Below, piece after piece: positions 25,921 through 34,600 of a stretch of 38,613 bases of DNA. A program made the translations under genes and the position numbers. Every line of letters starts with the position of its first letter. Position 1 is the first letter of the stretch. The stretch is taken from NCBI GenBank assembly GCA_014323865.1, contig JACONG010000009.1:1-38613 (forward strand). Reading direction: 5' to 3'. The DNA comes from Rhodospirillales bacterium. Its GTDB lineage: Bacteria > Pseudomonadota > Alphaproteobacteria > SP197. Below the pieces are notes generated by a model, which was not told the DNA's origin, ran no database searches, and saw only the letters and a program-made list of their open reading frames with translations.

Positions 25921-27771
25921 TCATAGGCCATAGTAGACAGGGGCGAAGAGCGAAAAGGCAAGCCAGACGACAAGCACAAGTGGAAGACCGGCTCGGAGGA
26001 AGTCGCTGAATCGGTAGTGGCCGGGTGCCATGACCAGCAGATTCGTCTGATAGCCGATCGGCGTTGCGAACGAGCAGCTCGCCGCGATCACCACGGCAAC
26101 CGCGAAGGGCAGGGGATCGACACCGAGTCCAGAGGCCAAGCTGACGGCGATCGGTGTGAACAGGACGGCTGCAGCGTTGTTGCTGAGGACATTCGTGACG
26201 AGTGCCACGATCAGGAAGAAGACCGACAGCAGCATGGCCGGGTTGTCGCTGCCCGAAATCATCACCGCGAGATCGGCCAGATAGGCCGCACCGCCGGTGG
26301 CCTGCATGGCGTGCCCCATGGCGAGCGCTGCGGCCACCAGCATCACGACCTTGCGCTCGACGGCACGGCTGGCCTGGCGGACATTGAGGCAGCCCAGTGC
26401 CAGCATTGCGGTCGCGCCTGCCATCGCGGCGATCACCACGGGCACGAGATCGAACGAGATCGGGGCGATGACCAGCCCGGTGATCAGCAGCGCCCGCCTG
26501 GCCAGGTGGAGGTTGGGCAACTCGGCTGCCGACCATTCCATGACCAGCACATCGGGATTGGTACGCAGTGAGCGGATGTCGTCGCGCCGTCCGCGCACCA
26601 GCAGAACGTCGCCCGCGTCAAGCCGGATTTCCGTCACGCGCTGGCGGATCATGCGGGAACGGCGCTGCAGTCCGAGTACGATGGCGCCGAAGCGACGACG
26701 AAAGCCGATCTGCTCCAGGTTCTGACCGGTCATGCGGCTGGCTGGTGCGATCATGATCTCGACCAGCACCTGTTCGTCGCCGGACCGCGTCGGCGTGACC
26801 GGGGCCTCGCCTTCGGGGTCGTCGCGGTCGGCATCGCCGATCAGGCCCTTGTCGCGCGTCAGAAGGTCCATCAGTGCCTTGCGTGTACCCGCGACAACGA
26901 GCGTGTCGCCGGGCTGCAGGACGGTGTCCTCGAAGGGCGCCAGCTCCGCGTGTTCGCCGCGCTGGACCATCTGCACGGTGACCTCGGTCAGGCCGGGGAA
27001 CATGCCGGCCTGGGCGGCGTGGCCGACCAGTGACGACTCGTGTCCAACAGTGAACTGGGCGAGGTACTGACGACCTGAGGCACCGACCAGTGTGCCGGCC
27101 ATGCTCGACCGGTTGGGGAGCAGGCGCGGAACGACCAGCCCGACATAGACGAGGCCCACGAGCGCCACGACGATGCCGGGGATCGTGAACGCGAACATGG
27201 TGAACGGCGTCTCGCCCAGGTCCCGCAGCGAGCCCGAGACCAGCAGGTTCGTGCTGGACCCCACAAGCGTCGTCATGCCGCCCAGGATGGCGGCATAGGA
27301 CAGCGGGATCATGACCTTGCTCGACGAGTGCCGGCCCTGTTCGGCGAGGGCCTGCAGCACGGGGATGAAGACCACAACGATCGGCGTGTTGTTGCTGACA
27401 CCGCTCAACACCATGGTGAGGAGGAGAACGATGGCGATCGCGAGCTTGCCGCTGCCGCGGGCGACATGGAGGATGTCGCGGGCAATCCGCTGCAGGGCGC
27501 CGGTCTGGACCAGCCCTTGGCCGATCACCAGCATGCAGAGCACGGTGATCAGCGCCGGATCGGCGAATCCGGCAAGCAGGCGCACGGTGTCGAGCTCATT
27601 GCCGCTGTCCGGCGACCGGACCGGGAACAGGTGGAACAGGATCAGCAGCACCGTGATGGTCGCGACCGAGGTGAACTCCAGCGTGAAGTACTCCCACGCG
27701 TAGAGTACGATCGCGGCGAGGATTACCGCGAAGGTCACCCACATCATGATGCCGGGTTCGACGCCGGTCAT
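25921..27771 (-). CDS. SLC13/DASS-type carrier with two RCK_C domains
   Basis: The product has 616 residues. The N-terminal half has the DASS pattern: FADPALITVLCMLVIGQGLVQTG, GVSNNTPIVVVFIPVL (the SNT motif of sodium and substrate sites) and LVGSSTNLLVSG. Two cytosolic TrkA-C domains follow (about 225-325 and 335-415: GDTLVVAGTRKALMDLL and GDVLLVRGRRDDIRSLR). The second membrane half has LSNNAAAVLFTPIAVSLA and CSFATPIGYQTNLLVMAPG. Homologues carry dicarboxylates, sulfate or tricarballylate; the ion or substrate here is unknown. The frame opens at a TTG at 27816, but the ATG at 27771 (MTGVEPGIMMWV) or the one eight codons later is more likely. Confidence 0.9.
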   Translation of the reverse strand: MTGVEPGIMMWVTFAVILAAIVLYAWEYFTLEFTSVATITVLLILFHLFPVRSPDSGNELDTVRLLAGFADPALITVLCMLVIGQGLVQTGALQRIARDILHVARGSGKLAIAIVLLLTMVLSGVSNNTPIVVVFIPVLQALAEQGRHSSSKVMIPLSYAAILGGMTTLVGSSTNLLVSGSLRDLGETPFTMFAFTIPGIVVALVGLVYVGLVVPRLLPNRSSMAGTLVGASGRQYLAQFTVGHESSLVGHAAQAGMFPGLTEVTVQMVQRGEHAELAPFEDTVLQPGDTLVVAGTRKALMDLLTRDKGLIGDADRDDPEGEAPVTPTRSGDEQVLVEIMIAPASRMTGQNLEQIGFRRRFGAIVLGLQRRSRMIRQRVTEIRLDAGDVLLVRGRRDDIRSLRTNPDVLVMEWSAAELPNLHLARRALLITGLVIAPISFDLVPVVIAAMAGATAMLALGCLNVRQASRAVERKVVMLVAAALAMGHAMQATGGAAYLADLAVMISGSDNPAMLLSVFFLIVALVTNVLSNNAAAVLFTPIAVSLASGLGVDPLPFAVAVVIAASCSFATPIGYQTNLLVMAPGHYRFSDFLRAGLPLVLVVWLAFSLFAPVYYGL

Positions 27772-27958
27772 GACACGTTCACGGCCGCCGCGCCGCCCGG
27801 AGGCGGTCGATGTCAAAGATGGTCATGTCAGCAGTCTACAGCAGGGTGCGCAAACAAAACGAACCCGAGGCCCTTGTGTCGGTTGTGCGTGACGGAGCAC
27901 ACTCAGCTATCATGAAGTCGCCGCCGTACGAAGTCTCAAATGCGACACGGAGATCGCC

Positions 27959-28474
27959 ATGAGCCGCAAGCGCAACTTCACGAAACGCCAGCTTCGCGAC
28001 GCGCTGGGCATGTTCACGACAGGAGTCACCGTCATCACGTCCTGCACGCGCGAGGGCGAGCTTTTGGGCATCACGGCGAATTCATTCAACTCTGTGTCGC
28101 TCGATCCTCCGATGGTGCTGTTCAGCCTTTCGCGTGAGGCGCATAGCCTTAACAAGTTCGAGAGCACCGATTTCTTCGCAGTGAACATCTTGGGTGAGCA
28201 CCAAAAGGAGCTCTCGAACCAGTTTGCGCATCCCTCGATCGAGAAGTGGAAGGGCGTCGAGTACGACACAGGCGTCACGCAGTGTCCGATGTTCCCGGGC
28301 TCGCTCGCCATGTTCGAGTGTTACACGCGGTTCCACTATGACGGCGGCGATCACGTCATCTTCGTTGGTGAGGCCTTCAACATGGAGGTCGGCACACCCG
28401 CGGCACCGCTTCTCTATTACCAGGGTTCGTACCGCTCGATGCTGCCGGACGCGTCCGACCATGAGTGGATGTAG
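27959..28474 (+). CDS. Flavin reductase domain protein
   Basis: The product has 171 residues, a single flavin-reductase (HpaC-like) domain: LRDALGMFTTGVTVIT, GITANSFNSVSLDPPMVLFSL and DFFAVNILGEHQKELSNQFA are the usual blocks, with the Ser/Thr-rich turn binding FMN phosphate. Such proteins supply reduced flavin to two-component monooxygenases or act alone. No monooxygenase gene is adjacent, so the partner is unknown. It is divergent from the carrier gene, with about 190 bases between starts. Confidence 0.92.
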   Translation: MSRKRNFTKRQLRDALGMFTTGVTVITSCTREGELLGITANSFNSVSLDPPMVLFSLSREAHSLNKFESTDFFAVNILGEHQKELSNQFAHPSIEKWKGVEYDTGVTQCPMFPGSLAMFECYTRFHYDGGDHVIFVGEAFNMEVGTPAAPLLYYQGSYRSMLPDASDHEWM

Positions 28475-28488
28475 GACCCTGACACCTT

Positions 28489-29005
28489 TCAGCGCGTCCG
28501 GCTCCTGACCTCGGCGCGGCGCACGGTGTCGATGCCGGTCGCCATGATGATGGTCGCACCGATCCATGTTGCGGTCGCCGTGTACTCATCGAAGAAGATC
28601 ATGCCGATCGCGCGCGCCCGCGAAGATCAGACGCACGTAGGTAACCGGCGCGAGGTAGCTCGCTTGACCGCGGCGATAGGCATACAATTCCATAGCCTGC
28701 ACACACATGCCCACCAGCGATGTCGCCAGGATCAGGCTGGCCTGACCCCAGTCGGGCCAGATCCAGTTGTCGAACCCCGCGAAGAGCGCGGTCAGACCCG
28801 ACGATAGGAATGTGAAGAACATCATCGAAAGTTGGCTCTCGTGCACCTGGAACCTCTTGATGATGGTCACCGAGAGCGCGATGCAGGCCGCCTAGGCGAG
28901 CACGATCAGGGTTATGGGATCGAAGTTGACGGTGCCTGGCCGGACCATCACCACGACACCGACCGCCGTCGCGGTCCAGCGACGTCAACCGACACCTTCA
29001 TTCAG
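28489..29005 (-). pseudogene. Decayed EamA/DMT permease, 5' part lost at IS630 end
   Basis: On the minus strand the reading begins LNEGVG, then a TGA (28985-28987), then RRWTATAVGVVVMVRPG, matching the middle of EamA proteins. A TAG (28892-28894) follows in VLA*AACIAL. Reading continues through KRFQVHESQLSMMFFTF to PVTYVRLIFAG, where one extra base in a G/C run near 28610-28620 shifts the frame. Beyond it ARAIGMIFFDEYTATATWIG leads to a natural TGA at 28489-28491. Both nonsense codons fall where Trp is common. About half of a normal protein remains; the rest is cut off at the IS630-like end at 29006. Confidence 0.85.
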
Positions 29006-29128
29006 TACTAGAGCGGGATCAATTTAATCGGGATCACATCCTGCGGCGGCGAAGACGCCCGTGATACCAAAGCGTGTTGATCAGAACCGACTGGCCCAGT
29101 TTCTCGCTCCGATTGAGGTAATGCGATG
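29006..29128 (-). mobile_element. IS630-type element remnant, transposase 3' end and terminus
   Basis: Minus-strand reading gives ITSIGARNWASRF and a stop, the usual C-terminus of IS630 transposases, next to a terminal region ending GATCCCGCTCTAGTA at a TA, the target dinucleotide of this family. The part at 29068-29128 aligns at roughly 80% with 37569-37632, the equivalent end of the right-hand element. The remainder of this copy is absent and cargo DNA follows. The outer 23 bases hold two direct copies of CGGGATCA. Confidence 0.65.
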
Positions 29129-29139
29129 CTCAAGTCTCA

Positions 29140-29178
29140 TGGAAAACCTCTTTCCGTTTTCCACAATTAGACTATAGG
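29140..29178 (+). promoter_or_regulatory. Candidate operator and promoter at the cargo's left end
   Basis: TGGAAAAC (29140-29147) and GTTTTCCA (29156-29163) form an 8-base perfect inverted repeat with an 8-base centre. TATAGG (29173-29178) lies 16 bases after TTTCCG (29151-29156), so a weak promoter would have its -35 inside the repeat. Binding there could control the cargo operon. The call rests on spacing only. Confidence 0.35.
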
Positions 29179-29207
29179 TCTGACTCAATGGTTCGTGGTA
29201 TAACGCC

Positions 29208-29411
29208 TTGGTCAAGCAGGGCTACAAGCTTCCGAGCCTGCTCGAAATCGTCGTCTTTAACACGGCGGAAGGGGACGCCCCGACCTGCATCGCCGGGTTC
29301 GTCGACGACATGCGCCACGGCTACGTTCACCATGACAGCCTGACGGCGCTCCCGGCGCCGACTTCGTTCAAGAAAAAGCTCGACGACTACATTGCGCGCT
29401 TCACTCTCTAG
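29208..29411 (+). CDS. Short open frame at the start of the cargo, possibly a gene fragment
   Basis: This frame would use a TTG start and gives 67 residues, with VKQGYKLPSLLEIVVFNTAE early and SFKKKLDDYIARFTL at the end. No family is recognised. The same frame is open upstream of the TTG to a TGA near 29181, and after its TAG (29409-29411) it is open again to the end of the acidic gene A. The codons right after the TAG encode an acidic stretch (DEDCESDREDVEDG), as in gene A. It could be a small gene, a decayed 5' end of gene A, or chance. Confidence 0.35.
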   Translation: MVKQGYKLPSLLEIVVFNTAEGDAPTCIAGFVDDMRHGYVHHDSLTALPAPTSFKKKLDDYIARFTL

Positions 29412-29669
29412 GACGAAGATTGCGAATCGGATCGGGAGGACGTCGAAGATGGTTCACCCGAGCCGGAAGAGGAACTGTCGTCCCGGTCGGAGATCCTGAA
29501 CCGTCCGAGCTCCCTGACCGACACGCTGATGTCGTCGGCTGGCTTATCGGGGTTTTCAGGCCTGGTCTTTCAAGGCGGAAATCGACGATGGCGCCCGCTG
29601 AGTACGGACGCTCCTGACGACTGCCGAGCGACGACAGCGGGAGAAGAGTTTGACCAAGAGGACGAAGAG

Positions 29670-31586
29670 ATGCCGGATGAGATTCACGAGACAACGGGAG
29701 ACGAGAACAAGGGGCTCACGAGTGAGAAGCACGCGCTCGTTACGATCCCGGTTGAGAGGCTCCCCTCGTTCGTCGACGATGAGTGGATTTCGAAGTACAT
29801 CTACCTTGAGCGGCGCTATCTCAATGTCGCGCGCATGGACACCGATCTGATCGCGAATCTGACGGGGTATGAGGGCTGGCCGACGGACAAGAAGGCCTTG
29901 GGCGAAGTTGGTTGCAGCAAGGCTCTCCCTTATTTCTTAGATGCCCTGCGCTACCCTGCGTTCCTTCGGGTCTTCTATCTTCTCAGCGTCAAGAAGTTCA
30001 ACCTGGGTAACAAGGATCCGTGCAAGCGGCCGAGCAAGAAAGATTTCCAATACAAAGTTGTCGATCCCATTTGCAAACTCACCCGGGAATACTGGCCCGA
30101 CCGCGAGCCTTCGGGCGAGGACAAGGACAAAGATAAAGATACCGGCGAGTTCGTGAACCATGTCCTCGAATCCTGCTTTGAGCACAACGATCCGGACACC
30201 GCTCTTACATTCATGTTTCACATGATCCTGTTTCCGATGATGATGTCGATGTTTCCGACATCGCGCTTCGATTGGTCATCGATTGTCGGGATTCTCGAGG
30301 CTCGACGGAACGAGATTGAGAGTCCGGACGACATCGACATCATCATCGAATTCGGCGAGCGCCTGCAATTGATCGACGGCGCGGTGTATGACAGTACTTG
30401 GAAAGAGGCTATCTTCTCAAGCACGCGCAAGGTGTCGGAAGACGTTGCGGACGCGGGCAATGAAGCAGCGGAGGAAGACGTGGTCCAGGTGACCACCGAG
30501 GCCGACGACATTGAATCCGACATCACCATGGACGAAGACGCTACAACGAACGCCACAGAGACGCCTCCCCAGAAGGCGGAGATCGTCGACCGATGGCGGA
30601 CGGGTGTGGCGGCGGTACAGGCGGCGGTCGAAGAGATGGAGATGCCGAACCGCCAGGGCGTGGAGGGTCTTCGCGCCCTCGTTGCCGAACTCGAAGACCT
30701 AGTCGATCTGTACGACTCCGTCCCGGAGGCCGTCCCACTCATCGAGATCAAGGAACGCCTCTCGACCTGCCACTGTAAGCTCGTCAAGATGGGCGCTAAG
30801 TGGGTAACAGCCGAGGAATCGGCGCTGAGCAGACGGATTGACGGTGTGCCGGACGAGGTTGCGGCTACCATCCCCCTTGAGGACATCGAAAACCGGGTTA
30901 ACGGGACCGAACGGGCTACGGCTGAGGTCAAGGAGATCAAGCAGGAGCGCAAACGCGTCCGGCAGATCGAGGACGACGACGAGCTCGAGGCCGCGACCGC
31001 CGAAATCGGGGAACGTTTCCGCAAGGCACTCCGGCTCGCGTTCAAGTCTATCGAAGACGTACTTCTCATCCTCGATTCCGTAACGTCGTTCGCGTCCGCG
31101 GAGGCGTCATCTGACAACGACCGGGACGTCGAGGTGTACACCGACGAGGAATTCGACGCCAGCTTGGCAGAGGTGATGCCGTCCGAGCCCGCCCTAGCGC
31201 AGGAGACGGACGACACACCTGAAGCGGGCACATATCCGGCGGACGACGGCATCGACGTGGTCGAGGAAGAGGTAGAGGTAGAGGCCGACGAAGCCGCCCT
31301 TGAGATCGACGACATCAACGGTCGCCTCGACGAACTGTTTGCGGAAAAGGAATTCGGCGCAGCCTATCATCTCGCGCTCGCGGCCGAGGCCAAATATCCG
31401 GAGGCACGCCTTGCCTTCACCTCGGCTGAACTGTTCTTGGTGACGTGCGCTAACCACACCCAAGTGACGTCATACGCGGATGTTGATCAGTATGCGGAGG
31501 CCCTGAGGCGAGCGCTCGTCGCCGCGAACGAGCTCTCCTCGTCCGAGGGCGAACAAGATCAAGATAAGGCGCGGACCGCGGCATAA
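29670..31586 (+). CDS. Cargo protein A: acidic helical protein of unknown function
   Basis: The product has 638 residues and no family I recognise. Residues 1-240 look globular (IPVERLPSFVDDEWISKYIY, DTALTFMFHMILFPMMMSMF). The middle (about 250-470) is charged, mostly helical and probably coiled coil (ERATAEVKEIKQERKRVRQI). A very acidic linker follows (EEEVEVEADEAALEIDD), then a helical C-terminal piece with TPR-like spacing. The ATG at 29670 has AGAGGA eight bases before it; an in-frame ATG at 29529 lacks one. The last eight codons lie in the first copy of a 19-bp duplication, and the TAA is created by the second copy. Without it, A would continue into B. It may be the N-terminal part of one large protein. 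Confidence 0.7.
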   Translation: MPDEIHETTGDENKGLTSEKHALVTIPVERLPSFVDDEWISKYIYLERRYLNVARMDTDLIANLTGYEGWPTDKKALGEVGCSKALPYFLDALRYPAFLRVFYLLSVKKFNLGNKDPCKRPSKKDFQYKVVDPICKLTREYWPDREPSGEDKDKDKDTGEFVNHVLESCFEHNDPDTALTFMFHMILFPMMMSMFPTSRFDWSSIVGILEARRNEIESPDDIDIIIEFGERLQLIDGAVYDSTWKEAIFSSTRKVSEDVADAGNEAAEEDVVQVTTEADDIESDITMDEDATTNATETPPQKAEIVDRWRTGVAAVQAAVEEMEMPNRQGVEGLRALVAELEDLVDLYDSVPEAVPLIEIKERLSTCHCKLVKMGAKWVTAEESALSRRIDGVPDEVAATIPLEDIENRVNGTERATAEVKEIKQERKRVRQIEDDDELEAATAEIGERFRKALRLAFKSIEDVLLILDSVTSFASAEASSDNDRDVEVYTDEEFDASLAEVMPSEPALAQETDDTPEAGTYPADDGIDVVEEEVEVEADEAALEIDDINGRLDELFAEKEFGAAYHLALAAEAKYPEARLAFTSAELFLVTCANHTQVTSYADVDQYAEALRRALVAANELSSSEGEQDQDKARTAA

Positions 31587-31601
31587 GGCGCGGACCGCGG
31601 C
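31564..31601. repeat. Exact 19-bp tandem duplication at the A/B junction
   Basis: ATAAGGCGCGGACCGCGGC occurs at 31564-31582 and again directly after at 31583-31601. The second copy supplies the TAA (31584-31586) that ends gene A. Nineteen is not a multiple of three, so the frame of A after the repeat differs from that of B; deleting one copy joins the two frames through ARTAARRIALFSSTIELVLF with no stop. Confidence 0.95.
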
Positions 31602-31638
31602 GCGTCGGATCGCCCTGTTTTCGTCGACCATTGAGCTC

Positions 31639-34600
31639 GTGCTTTTCGGCGGCATCACGAACTCGCCGAGCACGAGCTTCACCGATATCTTGGTTAGCAA
31701 CGGTGTCGGGAACTGCTTCTTTTCGCTCAACAAGGCCGCCAAAGACGCGGTCAAGAGCAACGTTCAAATCAGCGCGTCCAGCCTGTTTGCGCTCGTGTCG
31801 CCCGATGACAAGACTTACTCGAACGCAGTTCACTCCGAACTGCTCTCCAAACTGGCGCTGCTCGAGAAAAGCCGACGGACCTACCGGGTCGGCCGCCAGA
31901 TCCAGAACTGGTTGCTCCATTCGGGGCCTTTCCGCGAGCTACATGGCGTGCTCAAGGATGCGGGCAACTTGGAGGCGTCCGCCCGGCGCGCGAAGAAAAT
32001 CGGGGAAATCTACCTGAATCGCGACGAAGCCGACAAGCTGATCGATCGTGCGGAGTCGGAGAAAAAGACCCATGCGCCGGTTGTCGGGGATGGCCGCCTT
32101 TGGTTCATCAACCAGATCACGGAGATTTCCCGTCTGGCTGTGGAGTGGGCAGGCACCGTTCTGGACAACAAGCCGAGCAGCCACGAAGAGCAAGTGCTCC
32201 GACCGCTTGCGAAGCAGATCGTCAAGAGCAGCCGCGAAGCCGACTTAACTCTGAAAGAGCTCGTCGAGAAGCACGGTCCCCTGGCCGCGGCAGCCGCCGA
32301 CGTGGCGCGTACCGTGCTGACCCGGTTGCAGGGGCTCGCAACTGGGAAGGAGGCGCCCACCGTCGATATGACTCGGGCGATGATCGCACTTCACGGCCCG
32401 CTCCTCTGGGCTCCGGGGATGGTGTACGGCGGCGACTGGGTGCCGTCACCCTATCCGGTCGATCTCGTTATCTCGTCCATGCTCAAAGGCTGCCCGGAAC
32501 CGCGCGAAAGCCGGCACAACCCGGAGTCCTTCGTTGCCGCCTTTCATGCCAGGCTCGACGAGGGCTCCTTCCTTGCCGCCCGGCTGCTCCTCGAGGTAGG
32601 GGAGAGGTACGGCATCCCGCGTGAGACGCTCGACGCCCTTGGTGGCGACATCGAAGCGAAGCGCGAGGATAGGTTCTTCGCCATCAATGACCAGATCAAA
32701 GAGACGCTCGCGAATGTGATGCGGGCGCAGCGCTACACGATCAAGCACAACGACGATCTCCAGGACGCCTACGAGCGCCTCAACCAGGTGCACGAGGACT
32801 ACCTCAAGAAAGGCGACCTCAAGAACAGCGACGTCGGCAAACTCGATTTGGTCGACCCCTCAGACAGGTACGCGCCCGACATCCTTGCAACGGCGGGCCA
32901 GGAAATCCTCCAGGACTTCAACGCCATCGAGGCGCTGATCGAGGACACCGAAGATAAGATCAAGAGCGTCTTCGAGCTGGAGAAACAACCGCTGCTCAAC
33001 CGGCTGGACGATCTTGAGAGTAAGGCCGAGGACAAAGAGAGTTTCGCGCGAATCCGCCAGGAGGTCGAGGCGCTGATCGAGACCCAGCAAGATCTCGCCG
33101 CCGCAGACGAGCTTCTCGAGCACCACATCAGCGACACGCCTGAACCGAACCGGGGCATGATCCAGCCGGTCGCCTTCCGCGACTTCTTCGAGACACTGGA
33201 CCTGCCGACGATCCTCTCGAGCAAGGACTACGATCTTGAGGCCGTGCGCGAGGCACTCGTCAACGGCAATGACTATTTGGGCATCCCGTTCTCCCGCGTC
33301 GACGAGAAGACAGAGAGCCTAGCGCGCCTCGAGCGCTGGCAGGAGTTCCGTAAGGACGCAACGCGGAAGAACACGGGAAGCAAAAGGGTTCTGGCCGCTG
33401 CCGCCTCTCTGCTGGAGGCGCTCGACTTCCGGAACGTTTCCGTCACGCCCGATCCGTCTCGCAGCGTTCCGACCAGACGGGAGCACGTCGGCGATATGAA
33501 GCTCTCGATCAATGCCGACCGCGAGAGCGTCCTCTTGCCAGACTTTGGCAGCATGACTGGCGGCACGTGGCGTCTCGCTGTCTATCCGAGCATGCCGAAA
33601 TACGAGCAAGGCGATTTCGACCGCCTTACGAATGGCCCCTCCCACATCGGCGTAATGGTCATCGTCCCCGACGTGGTGTCCCAGCGCGATCGCGAGAAGC
33701 TGGCGGAGATCGCCTTGAAGCACAAGTACAAGCTCCTGATAATCGACGAGAGCATCTTCCTCTACGCGCTCTCCGAGCAAGACTTCCGCTCACTCACCAT
33801 GTTGGAGATCGCGCAGGCGTTCTCGTTCTCCGATCCCTATCGGGATTACCAGAACTACGCTGTGCCGCCGGAAATGTTCAAGGGACGCCGCGAGGAGTAC
33901 GAGCGGCTCAAGAACATGAACACCGGGTTCATCGTCTACGGCGGCCGGCGCCTGGGCAAGACAGCGCTCCTGAAGCATCTCGAGCAGCAGGAGCATTCCG
34001 AGGAAACGGGGACGCTCCGGGTCTACATCTCGATCCACACAACGGCCGACACGCGCGACATCTGGCGCGAGGGGTCGAAAGCGCTCAGCGCGGTGTTCTC
34101 GAAGCCGGTCGATGAAGCCGAGCGCTTCAAGGACCGAGTGATCTCCTGGCTGGAGAAAGACGCGCGGCGCAGCATCATCCTGATGGTCGATGAGTGCGAC
34201 GAATTCGTGAAGCTGGACGAGAGCGAGGGTTTCGCTGCCATCAAGACCTTGAACAAGATCATGGTCGGCACAAATCGCCGGTTCAAGGTTGTGCTCGCCG
34301 GTCTGCAGAACGCGCTCCGGCTCACCAGGAATCTGGAGAACGCGCCTCTAACGCACATGGACAGTGGCATTCTCGAGATCGGTCCGATGATCGGCAAGGA
34401 TGTTGCCGACGCTGAACGCCTCATTACGGGACCACTCGCGGGCATGGGCTACCATTTCGCGAACGACCGGGACGTCTGGCAGATTCTCAGCTACTGCAAC
34501 TACTACCCGGTTCTGATCCAGCTCGTCGGCGAATCGCTCGTGAGCACCATTCGCGAGCGTGTGGCGGATAACGGCGTTCTCGTCCGCAAGATCGACGACA

